This document shows, piece by piece, positions 49,656 to 58,831 of a stretch of 64,000 nucleotides of DNA (the stretch's first letter is position 1; every line of letters begins with the position of its first letter). A program made the translations under genes and the position numbers. The DNA lies in assembly GCA_022823465.1 (NCBI GenBank), contig JAJEHX010000035.1, positions 1 through 64,000 of the forward strand, in the 5' to 3' direction. The notes beneath the pieces are model-generated. The model was given only the letters and a program-made list of their open reading frames with translations, ran no database searches and was not told the DNA's origin. This DNA comes from Candidatus Latescibacterota bacterium (GTDB lineage: Bacteria > JAAXHH01).

Positions 49656-49937
49656 TTAGAAAAACTCTCCGGCTACCTGCTTTCCGTCTATTCGCAACTG
49701 CAATCTAATGCTCAACAACGCTTTTGCAAATACTTCCACGCGATGCACGTCGGCGCCGACCTGCAGATTCGTGCTCAAGATGCGCGTTTTTCGCAAGGAT
49801 ACGCGGCGAATGCTCCGGTCTCTGCAGACCCCGTCGACGTACAGGCGGGCGTCCTGGGTCCAGGTGCTGAATACCCGGATCTCATGGCCTTTGAATTCCG
49901 TCCTGCACGCAACGCCGTCCGGGTTCGCCTTGTTCAT
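49656..49937 (-). CDS. Small hypothetical protein coupled to DUF2851 gene
   Basis: Encodes 93 aa. Its ATG overlaps the DUF2851 stop as ATGA, which is the main reason to accept it. The sequence alternates short beta strands (EIRVFSTWTQDARLYVDG, RTRILSTNLQ-like, LQLRIDGKQVAGEFF), compatible with a small beta sandwich, without signal peptide. No family recognised; it may be a partner of the DUF2851 protein. Confidence 0.6.
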   Translation of the reverse strand: MNKANPDGVACRTEFKGHEIRVFSTWTQDARLYVDGVCRDRSIRRVSLRKTRILSTNLQVGADVHRVEVFAKALLSIRLQLRIDGKQVAGEFF

Positions 49938-51379
49938 TTGACTCCGCGCGTCTGGTTTGCCGACCCGTTCATCACGCATTGGCCGCAGGCCTTGTTCCGG
50001 CAGGTCTCCCGGTCAATTTGCAGCATGCCCTGTTGCAGAATGGCCCGGTCGATGGTTGCCTTCTTTTCCGGCGTATCGTGAAAAAGCAGGTTCGTCATCG
50101 ACTGGATCACGCTGTTGCTGGCCTGCCTGCCGTATCCGGTGTACATTTCCCGGACAAGCCGCATCCGGTCCGACCGGCTGTCCCGGTCGGCGAGGGCGTA
50201 GACGAACGGAAGGATCACGTCGACCATCATGCCCCGCTGACGGTCACGGCCGATCAGGGCCCGTCGGGCGGTTCGCGATGGTTCTCCGAAGACGGTATGC
50301 TTCAACCAGTAGTCGCCGGGCAGCGGGCTGGTCATCTCTTCAAGCTGACGCGCAATCTGCCGCAGCAACGCTACCGGCCCTCTTTCGGCGCCGGCATTCA
50401 TCGGGCCGGCGATAAGCGTGTCCAGGCCATCCCGCAGGCCCGCCGCGATAAAGTAACTCATGGCGGCAAGCCGCACCGTAGGGAAGTTAAGCGGTCTCAA
50501 CCTGAAAAACAACCAGTCATGTTCCTCCATGGACCGGACGGGTACGGATCGCCTGAAGGCTTCCCAGCGTGCTTCGATTTCGCTGACGTAGGGGTCGTTC
50601 GGGACTTCCCCGCTGTATGCGAGCCGCTGGGAAGGCAACAGCCCCGCCACCCCGAACAGCAGGGCCTGCAGATCGACGATCCTATGACCGCCGCCCGTGC
50701 CGACCAGGGTACGGATCATCGCCAGGGGCAGGCGGCGGGCGAGCGTCTGGCAGGCATCGGTGTTCTTTACGTAACCCGCGGCCCGCATGGCAGATTCATA
50801 GAGTGCCTGTTCCGCCGAAACCTGTTTCATCCTTCGCGATATGGCCGCGGCTTTCTGCCGGAACCTGTCGGATCCCTTGCGGTCGAGCAAGGCATGTACG
50901 CGCTCGACAGGCAGGCGCTTCATCAGGCTTTGGCAGGGGTAACCGGCGGGCGCCGGAACCTCCAGTCTCCGCCGGTACTGTTTGCGTATCCGGTCCAGGC
51001 CATGCTGAAGGTGCTCGGACAACACCAGCGTGGGGACGTACTGCCCGTTCTCCTTCCGGACGACCGGTATCTTCTCGTCGTGCCACATGACGACGTGAAG
51101 CACCACGTTGTTGTACAGTGGGTCCCGGGTATGGCCGTGCCGTTGCCAGTCGGCGGGTCTGACATGGATTTCCACGTCGCCTCGCAGGCGTTTCCCGGGT
51201 CCGAAGGACAAAACCGCCTGGAGGAAGTCCGGGCCGCTGTCGGGATTCAGTGTGCCGGGATGATACAGTCTGAGCGTCCTGCCGTCGGTCAAACGCAGCC
51301 TGCCCGACCGCGGCAGTCCCTCCTGCCAGAAGCGCCAGATGAGCGCTTCCGCGATATCCGAATCCGCAATTTGAAGCAT
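49934..51379 (-). CDS. DUF2851 family protein
   Basis: Encodes 481 aa. The N-terminal block RLYHPGTLNPDSGPDFLQA, then LRGDVEIHVRPADWQRHGH and YNNVVLHVVMWHD match DUF2851, where the clustered E/H/D/K residues resemble a PD-(D/E)xK-like or metal site. The C terminus has C-x4-C-x2-C (CRNKACGQC) as in other members. The family is found mainly in Bacteroidota/FCB bacteria and its function is unknown. A small gene overlaps its stop. Upstream faces the plsC promoter region. Confidence 0.82.
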   Translation of the reverse strand: MLQIADSDIAEALIWRFWQEGLPRSGRLRLTDGRTLRLYHPGTLNPDSGPDFLQAVLSFGPGKRLRGDVEIHVRPADWQRHGHTRDPLYNNVVLHVVMWHDEKIPVVRKENGQYVPTLVLSEHLQHGLDRIRKQYRRRLEVPAPAGYPCQSLMKRLPVERVHALLDRKGSDRFRQKAAAISRRMKQVSAEQALYESAMRAAGYVKNTDACQTLARRLPLAMIRTLVGTGGGHRIVDLQALLFGVAGLLPSQRLAYSGEVPNDPYVSEIEARWEAFRRSVPVRSMEEHDWLFFRLRPLNFPTVRLAAMSYFIAAGLRDGLDTLIAGPMNAGAERGPVALLRQIARQLEEMTSPLPGDYWLKHTVFGEPSRTARRALIGRDRQRGMMVDVILPFVYALADRDSRSDRMRLVREMYTGYGRQASNSVIQSMTNLLFHDTPEKKATIDRAILQQGMLQIDRETCRNKACGQCVMNGSANQTRGVK

Positions 51380-51540
51380 GTCACGTTTAAAAACCGTTCG
51401 TTCAGGCCGAGTCTATGTCCGAATTGGTCGGAAGACAACTCGTGATCTCGAATGACGCAGGCGCCGCGGCCGTTTTTCCGTCACCGGACATGGTCGTCGG
51501 ACAGGGTAGAAATGACGCTGGTGTTTTTTCGCGATTGGGT

Positions 51541-51546
51541 TATAAT
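51541..51546 (+). promoter_or_regulatory. Consensus -10 box of the plsC promoter
   Basis: A perfect TATAAT at 51541-51546 follows an AT-richer stretch; the -35 (CTGGTG, 17 bp upstream) is poor, so it may need an activator. Leader to plsC about 50 nt. The 225-bp gap 51380-51604 shows nothing else. Confidence 0.45.
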
Positions 51547-51604
51547 CGGATGTAAACCGGAGAGGTGCCCACGTTAATCTGAATCTCACGAGTCGGGTGC
51601 TCGC

Positions 51605-52324
51605 GTGTCTGTAGTCTATTCCATCCTCCAGATCATCAGTGTGGCGGTCTTCACGCTAGCCTTCGGCGTGACGGCCATGGTGCTGTCTCCATTCAATCCC
51701 TCCGGCAGGCTGGTCCACTGGTTCGCCCGCTGGTGGGCGCGTACCCTGCTATGGGTGGCCCGCGTGCCGGTCCGCCTCGATGGGCTGGATCACATCCCCC
51801 GGGGAGAACCCTGCGTGCTGGTCGCCAATCATGCCAGCGCGGCGGACATACCCATCCTGTTCGGTTTTCTGCCCATACAGTTCAGGATCATCGCCAAGGA
51901 TTCCCTGTTCCACATTCCGGTCCTGGGATGGTGCATGCGGCTGGCCGGGTACATCAGCATCAACCGCACGAATCCGAAGAAAGCCATGCGGAGTCTGCGG
52001 AAAGCCGCACGGCAGATCAGGGAGGGGTATCCCGCCGTGGTCTTCCCGGAAGGCACGAGATCGAGGACCGGCGAACTGCAGCCCTTCAAGGCCGGCGCCT
52101 TTCTCCTCGCGATAGAATCGGGCGTGCCCGTCGTGCCGGTGGGGATATCCGGCAGCTTTGACATCCTCGTTCGCGGCAGCATGAAAATACGGCCGGACGC
52201 ACGGGTCGCCGTGCGCATCGGCGCGCCTATTGAAACCAACGGGTACACCACGAAGGACCGGCGCGGACTGGCCGAAAAGGCGCGGATAGCCGTTGAGGAC
52301 TGCCTGCGGCGGGATGGGCGGTAG
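51605..52324 (+). CDS. plsC: 1-acyl-sn-glycerol-3-phosphate acyltransferase
   Basis: Encodes 239 aa from GTG 51605. It acylates lysophosphatidate to phosphatidate at the inner membrane. The active-site motif NHASAAD (H-x4-D), the substrate motif FPEGTRS and VPVGISG are all present, after an N-terminal membrane helix. It is followed two bases later by a HAD phosphatase gene, which may or may not be functionally linked. Confidence 0.92.
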   Translation: MSVVYSILQIISVAVFTLAFGVTAMVLSPFNPSGRLVHWFARWWARTLLWVARVPVRLDGLDHIPRGEPCVLVANHASAADIPILFGFLPIQFRIIAKDSLFHIPVLGWCMRLAGYISINRTNPKKAMRSLRKAARQIREGYPAVVFPEGTRSRTGELQPFKAGAFLLAIESGVPVVPVGISGSFDILVRGSMKIRPDARVAVRIGAPIETNGYTTKDRRGLAEKARIAVEDCLRRDGR

Positions 52325-52326
52325 GG

Positions 52327-53028
52327 ATGGCACGCCCCGTCGGCTCGATTTTCGAAGTGGGGACCGCGGTTCTTTTTGACCTCGACAACACCCTGATCGA
52401 CCGCGACCGGGCGCGCGACAGGTTCTTCTCGTTTATGTTGAATACCTGTTTTCCGCGCCTGGCGCCAGAAGACGCCGTGTGGAAGGACCACATAGAGACG
52501 CTGCGCGTGTTGGACCAGGGGGGCCGCGGTAGCAAGACGGCGATCTACGAACACTTGTTCAGCGATATTCCGGGCATGTCGCCGGAATCGTTCGTGGAAC
52601 TCATGCGCGGCAAGCTGGCGGCATACGCATCCTGGTCGGACGGCGCCGAGCCCCTGTTGCAGTGCCTTCGTGCGAGGCGCCATCCCATGGCCCTGGTCAC
52701 CAATGGCTCGAAATCCCAGCGACAGAAGATCGACGCCGTAGGAGCGTCGGGGTATTTCGACGCGGTGCTGATTTCTGAAGAAGTGGGAGCCGCCAAGCCG
52801 GATCCCGTTATATTCCGGCAGGCGATGTCCCTGCTGAACGCCGCGCCGGAACGGTCCGTTTTTATCGGGGACAGCCTGGAGCACGATATGGCCGGCGCCC
52901 AGGCCGCCGGAATGATGACGGTGCATGTCAATCGGACTGGAGCGTTTGATGTGGAGGAATCCCCGTGCGACCTGGTCGTCTCTGACTTGAGGGAGCTGTC
53001 GGTCCTGGTCATTGGTCTTGAAGTCTGA
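52327..53028 (+). CDS. HAD-family phosphatase
   Basis: Encodes 233 aa. HAD motif I is FDLDNTLIDRD (nucleophile and acid aspartates), motif II LVTNGS, motif III K in GAAKPDP and motif IV FIGDSLEHDMAGA. An alpha-helical C1 cap lies between I and II. Members dephosphorylate sugars, nucleotides or phosphoglycolate; the substrate cannot be read. Cotranscribed with plsC (2-bp gap). Two copies of TAACGGCGG follow the stop. Confidence 0.9.
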   Translation: MARPVGSIFEVGTAVLFDLDNTLIDRDRARDRFFSFMLNTCFPRLAPEDAVWKDHIETLRVLDQGGRGSKTAIYEHLFSDIPGMSPESFVELMRGKLAAYASWSDGAEPLLQCLRARRHPMALVTNGSKSQRQKIDAVGASGYFDAVLISEEVGAAKPDPVIFRQAMSLLNAAPERSVFIGDSLEHDMAGAQAAGMMTVHVNRTGAFDVEESPCDLVVSDLRELSVLVIGLEV

Positions 53029-53140
53029 CTCTCGGCATAACGGCGGTTATCCGTCTGCCGGCCTAACGGCGGGAAGGGTGCAGGGCTTTGCCTGCTGATC
53101 GAAGGAGAACAATCACTATCAACCCTGGAGGATCTGTGCC

Positions 53141-53680
53141 ATGAACCGACGTTTCATCACGTGGATTCCGAGTGTGTACATCGCCATTTTCGCCCTGGGG
53201 TGTACCGAAAGCGTCCCCCCAGCCGAGGAGGCATCTCCTGCCACGGACGGGGCCACGACCGAGGGCGTGACGGGAGACAACCTGCTGTCGGAACACATGG
53301 CCGCGGAAGCCATGCTGACGGCGCACTTCGTGGCCGCCGCGGTTAAGGCCGGCATGAGTACAGAAGAGATAAACGGCGTGCTGACCTCGGTCGCCGACGG
53401 ATCTGCCATCAGTGAATTCTGGGTGAGCGACGCGAACGGCGCGGTGGCCTACACGAATATCCCCGGGGTGGAATTCACCTTTCCCACCGACCCGGAAGCC
53501 GATTCCCAGGCGGCGCCTTTCGCGGTGCTGCTGTCCGGAGATCAGGGTATCGTCGACCAGGAATTCATGCCCCGCACACTTGACGGGATGGTCTTCAAGT
53601 ACGTAGCCGCGGCGGGGGTGGACCAGGCGCGTATCGTGCAGGTAGGCGTGGCGGCGCAGATGGAGTCCGAAGCGCCCTGA
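53141..53680 (+). CDS. Lipoprotein with Cache-like sensor domain
   Basis: Encodes 179 aa; GGAGG lies ten bases before ATG. A signal peptide ends in the lipobox FALGC (Cys21), followed by an acidic linker, helices (~50-85) and a domain starting AISEFWVSDANGAVAYTN and ending AARIVQVG-like (~95-175), which resembles a single Cache/PAS-like ligand-binding fold. No transmitter domain is attached, so it may bind a ligand for another protein. An 11-bp tandem repeat follows the stop. Confidence 0.6.
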   Translation: MNRRFITWIPSVYIAIFALGCTESVPPAEEASPATDGATTEGVTGDNLLSEHMAAEAMLTAHFVAAAVKAGMSTEEINGVLTSVADGSAISEFWVSDANGAVAYTNIPGVEFTFPTDPEADSQAAPFAVLLSGDQGIVDQEFMPRTLDGMVFKYVAAAGVDQARIVQVGVAAQMESEAP

Positions 53681-53690
53681 TCATCCGGCG

Positions 53691-53712
53691 CGCGGGATTG
53701 CCGCGGGATTGC
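53691..53712. repeat. 11-bp tandem duplication after a stop codon
   Basis: CGCGGGATTGC at 53691-53701 and 53702-53712, directly abutting, ten bases beyond the lipoprotein stop. Confidence 0.8.
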
Positions 53713-53766
53713 CCGAGATCGAATTCATGCCGGCCGGATTATCCAACCGGGAAAACGAAGCCATTG

Positions 53767-55701
53767 ATGCACACCATCACCGCCCGCATCCATTACGAAA
53801 TCACGCCTGCCTGGGCGATTCTCGAACGGAAGCTCATCGACACGATAGACGAGGCGGTCCATCCCTATATCGAGAAATACACCCGTTCGGACGGGTCGCT
53901 GATCTGGGCGGACACCTGGTCGGGCAGCCGGGACGGGATGGATGATTTCTACGAGGCCTTCACCAATTTCGCCCAGTTCTACAGCCTGGGCGGCGGCGAT
54001 CATCTGCTGAAGGCGGCCGACCGGCACTGGGACGCGATCACCCGGCAATTGATGCCCTTCGGCCGGATCTACCGGGAGTATGAACGGGGATACGACCAGT
54101 TTCACCAGAGCGAGAGTTACATCTATTTCTATCATCTCTGTCTTGCCGATCCCGCCAATCCCAAGCTGAACGACCGCGCCCGGCGATTCGCCGGCTTCTA
54201 CCTGAACGAATTCCCCGACGCGCCGAACTACGATCCGGTGCATCGCATCATCCGGGCACCCCACAACGGCAGCGGCGGACCCGCCTGGGGGATGAGCGAG
54301 GATGACAGCCGGCTGACGTACAATCCCGGCTCCGGCGGCATGCGGGTGTACGGCCTGCCGCTGAGCGATGTCCCGGGGATTACGCACGTGGACGATCTCC
54401 AGGACCCCGCGAAGGCGCGGGCCATGGGCAGGGCGATGGCCGAGCGGTTCCGCGAGGGCGACGTGGGGAACAATCTGAATGTCAACGGACTCATCATGAA
54501 CGCCTATTTGATGACCGGCGACGAAAAGTACCGGGACTGGCTGCTGGAGTATACCGGGGCCTGGCTGGACCGCGCCCGGGAAAACGGCGGGCTCATGCCG
54601 GACAACGTGGGGTTGGACGGACGCGTGGGGGCCCTGCATAAAGGGAAATGGTACGGCGGCCTCTACGGCTGGACCTGGCCCCACGGGTTCTACAACCTGG
54701 GTTTCGCCGCCATTACCGCGGCCAACAATGCCTACCTGCTCTCCGGGGACACGGACTGGTTCGATCTGCCGCGGGGCATGATCGACCGCGTGCTGGAGGA
54801 GGGAATCGACGCGGATTTCGACGAAATGGCGGCCCAGATCAGCATACGGGATCACTACATCGGCGTCGACCGCAGCCTCGGTCCGGACCGGCGGACCTTC
54901 CTAACGCCGTACCGCTACGGCGACCAGGGCTGGATGGACTACCAACCCATGCCCGTGACCTATCCCCTGAACGTGTGGAACGTGTCAGAGGCCGACGAGG
55001 ACCGGGCGCGCATGGATTACCTGCGCGAACGCAGCGGCTATGACTGGTCGGCCGTCGTGCCCTTCAGGGACAAGGGCGACATGCATCACGACGAGCCCTG
55101 GCTGCTCTACCTGCGGGGAGAGAATCCGGACTACCCGGAACGGATGCTGGGGGCCGCTCACGCCCAGGTCTGCCACCGGCTGGCGCAGATCCGCGCCGAC
55201 GATTCGGACCTGGAAGCCGGACCGGGCATTCATTTGTGGCAGCAGGTACAACCCGTGACCACCGAGGCGCTCGTGCAGCTCACCATGGGATGTCCCCAGG
55301 TCATCTACTACGGCGGCATTCCCAACGCCCGCCTACGCTACTACGACGCCGACGGCAAGCGTCCGGGACTACCGGCCGACACGGCCGCCCTCGTCGACCG
55401 GATCGAACCGTCCCGCGTGGGCGTGCACCTGGTCAACCTGCACCATGCGGAAACGAGGCGGGTCATCCTGCAGGCCGGCGCCCTGGCCGAGCACGCTTTC
55501 CGCGGCGTCTCCTACGATACGACCGACACGTCCTATCCCGGCGCCACGGGCGCCTACGCCGCGCCGCAAGCCGTGATGCGTATCGAGTCCACGCCGGTCG
55601 ATGATGCCCGCCTGCGCGTGGTGCTGCCGCCGGCTACCCGGATCCACCTGGACCTGGAGATGGCCCGGTACGTCAAGCCGCCGCGGTACGTATCCGCCTG
55701 A
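53767..55701 (+). CDS. Large uncharacterised protein, probable alpha-toroid glycoside-processing type
   Basis: Encodes 644 aa from ATG 53767, no signal peptide. Repeated amphipathic helices with aromatic- and glycine-rich loops (SLIWADTWSG, GYDQFHQSESYIYFYH, GKWYGGLYGWTWPHGFYNLG) over residues 1-420 resemble six-hairpin glycosidases or lyases; the last ~200 residues look like a beta-sandwich accessory domain. No exact family or catalytic pair can be named. It is convergent with a GH5-like gene, consistent with carbohydrate breakdown. The lack of a secretion signal suggests an intracellular substrate. Confidence 0.65.
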   Translation: MHTITARIHYEITPAWAILERKLIDTIDEAVHPYIEKYTRSDGSLIWADTWSGSRDGMDDFYEAFTNFAQFYSLGGGDHLLKAADRHWDAITRQLMPFGRIYREYERGYDQFHQSESYIYFYHLCLADPANPKLNDRARRFAGFYLNEFPDAPNYDPVHRIIRAPHNGSGGPAWGMSEDDSRLTYNPGSGGMRVYGLPLSDVPGITHVDDLQDPAKARAMGRAMAERFREGDVGNNLNVNGLIMNAYLMTGDEKYRDWLLEYTGAWLDRARENGGLMPDNVGLDGRVGALHKGKWYGGLYGWTWPHGFYNLGFAAITAANNAYLLSGDTDWFDLPRGMIDRVLEEGIDADFDEMAAQISIRDHYIGVDRSLGPDRRTFLTPYRYGDQGWMDYQPMPVTYPLNVWNVSEADEDRARMDYLRERSGYDWSAVVPFRDKGDMHHDEPWLLYLRGENPDYPERMLGAAHAQVCHRLAQIRADDSDLEAGPGIHLWQQVQPVTTEALVQLTMGCPQVIYYGGIPNARLRYYDADGKRPGLPADTAALVDRIEPSRVGVHLVNLHHAETRRVILQAGALAEHAFRGVSYDTTDTSYPGATGAYAAPQAVMRIESTPVDDARLRVVLPPATRIHLDLEMARYVKPPRYVSA

Positions 55702-55764
55702 CCGTCCAGGATTGGTATATTCGATGAAGGGGTGCGGCAACGCGCCGCGCGGATGAATCGACGC

Positions 55765-56757
55765 TCAGCCGGTGAAATCGAATTGCCGGATGAGGTCCGG
55801 CTCCGCCGGATCGAGCGGGGTTCCGTCGGGATGCATCATGTCGTGCTGCCAGACCGGCGGGGTGGGATCGCCCTTTTTGGATTCCCATGCCAGGTAGGTC
55901 TGCGTCCGCCCCGCTACGAGTCCCCAGTTGTACCACCCTATCCCGTGTTCGGCGAACACGGGCAGCATCTCCGCGAAGGTATTGCCGTGATGCCTCCGCA
56001 GCCATTCGGTGCAGATCACCGGCCGGCCGTGGGCATTGCACCGGGCGAGGCTGGGTCCGATCTTTTCAGCCGACTCGTAGTAGTGGAAGGTGATGATGTC
56101 GGACAGTTCGAACAGGAGCGCGGAAAGGTCGTCTTCGAAGGCGTTCCAGGTCCACGGCCCCGTGGTGAGGGGTTGCATGGGACAGGCGGCACGCGCCCAG
56201 GCGAAGGTATCCTCGACGAGCGGCTGGCTCCGAAGGTCGTCGTCCGGTTCGTTGTACAGGTCCCAGGCCAGCACGCGCGGGTCCGACCCGAAGCTGCCGA
56301 CGATATCCTTCACGTAGCGCTCCAGGCCCGGCCAGGCAGCCCGGTCGGCAAGGCGTTCGAAACCGGGACTCGGCACCCACTGGCTGTTGTGCACACCGGG
56401 CACCGGTCCGTCCTGCGCACCCAGGTAGGGGTCGCGCCCGCCGAAGAAGCAATCGCAGAAGAGGATGACCATGGTACTGATGCCATGCCGAGACGCGATG
56501 GCCAGGAACCGGTCGATCCGCTCCTTCAAGCCCGCCGGGTCGTCTTCCCAGACCAGGTACTGCACGAAGATGCGCACGCTGTTGTACCCCGCTTCGGCCG
56601 CCCATCCCAGCTCCTGGTCGATGGTCTCGGGGTCGAAGGTTGGCGCCTGCCACATTTCAGTCATGTTCACGGCCGTACGAGGCAGGTAATTGCAGCCGCG
56701 TATGACGCCCGCGTCGCGGTACCATGCGTGGGCTTTTTCAGGGGTCCATCTGTTCAT
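55765..56757 (-). CDS. Glycoside hydrolase family 5-like enzyme
   Basis: Encodes 330 aa. A TIM barrel with the acid/base glutamate in DLYNEPDD and the nucleophile glutamate in VICTEWLRR at the ends of strands 4 and 7, and ITFHYYES carrying the conserved H/Y. This is the clan A pattern of cellulases and mannanases. GYNSVRIFVQY is the usual strand 2-3 region. There is no signal peptide, so it is probably cytoplasmic. It begins 15 bp after rdgB on the same strand and is the last gene of that leftward run. Confidence 0.87.
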   Translation of the reverse strand: MNRWTPEKAHAWYRDAGVIRGCNYLPRTAVNMTEMWQAPTFDPETIDQELGWAAEAGYNSVRIFVQYLVWEDDPAGLKERIDRFLAIASRHGISTMVILFCDCFFGGRDPYLGAQDGPVPGVHNSQWVPSPGFERLADRAAWPGLERYVKDIVGSFGSDPRVLAWDLYNEPDDDLRSQPLVEDTFAWARAACPMQPLTTGPWTWNAFEDDLSALLFELSDIITFHYYESAEKIGPSLARCNAHGRPVICTEWLRRHHGNTFAEMLPVFAEHGIGWYNWGLVAGRTQTYLAWESKKGDPTPPVWQHDMMHPDGTPLDPAEPDLIRQFDFTG

Positions 56758-56772
56758 GGGTTCCTCGTCGGT

Positions 56773-57369
56773 TCATCCCGGCGTATCTGGTAACGCCCGG
56801 AGTACTTCGGCTATCCGGCGAAGCGCCTTCGCCCGGTGACTGATCCGGTTTTTTACGGACGCGTCCAGTTCTCCGAAGGTGTTTTCATAGCCCGCGGGAA
56901 CGAAGAGCGGGTCGTAGCCGAATCCCGATTCCCCGCGGGGTTCCTGAAGAATCCGCCCTTCGCAGGCGCCTTCCTCGGTCCACGTGCGCCCATCGGGCGC
57001 GGCGATCGCCATGACACAGCGAAACCGGGCGGTGCGATCGGCGTCGGAGATCCCGTCCAGGGCGTCGAGCAAACGAAGGAGGTTCTCCCGGTCGGTGGCA
57101 TCCGATCCCGCGTATCTTGCCGAACGGACGCCGGGCGCCCCGTCCAGGGCGTCCACTTCGAGACCCGAGTCGTCCGCCAGCGCCGTCCTTCCCGTATATC
57201 GCGCGACGGCCCGCGCCTTGATGAGGGCGTTCTCCTCGAAGGTCCGGCCTGTTTCTTCCGGTTCGGGGCAGCCGGGAAAAGACGCGGCCGGCCGGATCCG
57301 CACGCCTGGCAGCAGCGCCTTGATCTCGGCTATTTTACCCGGATTGCGTGTGGCCAGGACAATGGACAT
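56773..57369 (-). CDS. rdgB: XTP/dITP pyrophosphatase
   Basis: Encodes 198 aa. It hydrolyses dITP, XTP and related noncanonical purines. SIVLATRNPGKIAEIK, the Mg site ALADDSGLEVDALDGAPGV, GFGYDPLFVP and SHRAKALR are all conserved. It lies 9 bp after rph; the rph-rdgB pair is common in bacteria. Confidence 0.95.
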   Translation of the reverse strand: MSIVLATRNPGKIAEIKALLPGVRIRPAASFPGCPEPEETGRTFEENALIKARAVARYTGRTALADDSGLEVDALDGAPGVRSARYAGSDATDRENLLRLLDALDGISDADRTARFRCVMAIAAPDGRTWTEEGACEGRILQEPRGESGFGYDPLFVPAGYENTFGELDASVKNRISHRAKALRRIAEVLRALPDTPG

Positions 57370-57378
57370 GGTCGTGAC

Positions 57379-58110
57379 CTAGCCCTGTTTCAGCGCCCTG
57401 TTCTGCAGATCGATCAACTGGTTTATGCCCCGTTTGCCCAGGTCGAGCATGGTAGACAGTTGATCCGTGGAAAAGGGGTGGTGTTCGGCGGTACCCTGGA
57501 TTTCGACCAGGTCGCCGCCGCCCGTCATGACGAGATTCATGTCGACGTCCGCCGTGGAATCCTCACTGTAGCAGAGATCAAGCATGGGCACGCCTCCGAT
57601 GACCCCCACGCTGATGGCGGCTACCGCGTCCCGGATGGGGTTCCTGTCGAGCAGCCCCCGGCCGGACAGCCACGTTACCGCGTCGCACAGCGCCACGAAA
57701 CTGCCCGTGATCGACGCGGTACGCGTGCCGCCGTCGGCTTCGATGACGTCGCAGTCGATGAGGATGGACCGTTCCCCCAGGCTTTCCAGGTCGAAGACGG
57801 CGCGGAGCGACCGCCCGATGAGCCGCTGGATTTCCTGCGTTCGCCCGGAGACGCCGCCGCGCCGGCCGTCACGGGATACCCGCGTGTTGGTACTGCGCGG
57901 CAGCATGCCGTATTCCGCCGTCACCCAACCCTTGCCGCTCCCCTTCAGAAAAGGCGGTACGCCCTCGTCCACGCTCGCCGAACAGAGCACGGTCGTGCCG
58001 CCCACGACGATCAACACGGATCCTTCCGCGTGCCTAAGGTAATTGCGCCGGATCTCGACGGGACGCAACTGGCCGTTCTCCCGGCCATCGATCCTGGACA
58101 CAGGTGCCAC
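57379..58110 (-). CDS. rph: Ribonuclease PH
   Basis: Encodes 243 aa. A phosphorolytic 3' exoribonuclease that trims tRNA ends. Conserved blocks: YAEGSVLI-like [62 protein letters not shown] and [13 protein letters not shown] with catalytic aspartates. First of the rph-rdgB pair, 57 bp after the ptsN-like gene. Confidence 0.96.
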   Translation of the reverse strand: MAPVSRIDGRENGQLRPVEIRRNYLRHAEGSVLIVVGGTTVLCSASVDEGVPPFLKGSGKGWVTAEYGMLPRSTNTRVSRDGRRGGVSGRTQEIQRLIGRSLRAVFDLESLGERSILIDCDVIEADGGTRTASITGSFVALCDAVTWLSGRGLLDRNPIRDAVAAISVGVIGGVPMLDLCYSEDSTADVDMNLVMTGGGDLVEIQGTAEHHPFSTDQLSTMLDLGKRGINQLIDLQNRALKQG

Positions 58111-58167
58111 TGCTTCATCCTTTGCTTGACGCGTGAAATTGCAGACGATCCCGGGTCCGGGACCTCT

Positions 58168-58629
58168 TTACATGTTCTCTTCTTCTTCGGCTATGAGTGC
58201 CAGGGCCTCGCGGGGGTCTTCCGTGGCGATCAGCCGTTTACGCAGGTTGTCATGCCTCAACAGGCGGGAAATGTGCGCGAGCGCCCGGATGTGGGGACCG
58301 GAGACGTTCAGAGGGGAGACGAGCAGGAAGAAGAGATAGACAGGCTGTTCGTCGAGGGACTGGAAATCGACGCCTTCCTTCTTGATCCCGAGCACCCCGA
58401 CCAGCTTATCCACGGCCTTGCACTTGCCGTGGGGAATGGCGACCCCCTTGCCGATCCCGGTGCTCATGATCTTCTCGCGTTCCAGGACGGCCTGGAGTAC
58501 TTCCCGGTTGTCACTGATCCTTCCGGACTCCGTCAGCGCCGCCGCCAGTTCCTCGATCACTTCCTGTTTTTGCGTGGCCTTGAGGTTGACCAGGATAGCG
58601 TTTTCATCCAACAATTCTGTCAAGCTCAT
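58168..58629 (-). CDS. ptsN: PTS EIIA-type (PtsN-like) protein
   Basis: Encodes 153 aa, one EIIA fructose/nitrogen-type domain. The phosphoryl-accepting histidine is in GVAIPHGKC; LLDENAILVNLKATQKQEVI at the start and FFLLVSPLNV are typical. PtsN-like proteins report the PEP/pyruvate or nitrogen state to other proteins and do not transport sugar. No EI, HPr or rpoN gene is in the window. It leads the leftward run ptsN, rph, rdgB, GH5. Confidence 0.88.
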   Translation of the reverse strand: MSLTELLDENAILVNLKATQKQEVIEELAAALTESGRISDNREVLQAVLEREKIMSTGIGKGVAIPHGKCKAVDKLVGVLGIKKEGVDFQSLDEQPVYLFFLLVSPLNVSGPHIRALAHISRLLRHDNLRKRLIATEDPREALALIAEEEENM

Positions 58630-58761
58630 GCAATGCTCCTGTATCCCGATCCTGCCCGGTATCCGAATTCAGTTAAAAACCTGTGTGATTCTATGAATCC
58701 ACCCGGGAAATGTCAACAACGATTTGGACGGTGGTCCCGGCCGGCCGGTGGCGGACAATAG

Positions 58762-58797
58762 AAAAGCCGTCTGACGAGTTGCCATCAGACGGCTTTT
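58762..58797 (-). terminator. Intrinsic terminator of the DUF4398-like gene
   Basis: In minus-strand sense AAAAGCCGTCTGA (58797-58785), ten-base loop, TCAGACGGCTTTT (58774-58762), then CTATTG. A perfect 13-bp stem, 35 bp after the gene's stop. Symmetric enough to work both ways. Confidence 0.85.
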
Positions 58798-58831
58798 AGA
58801 TATCTTCATTTCGCTGTCGGACGCAACCCGG

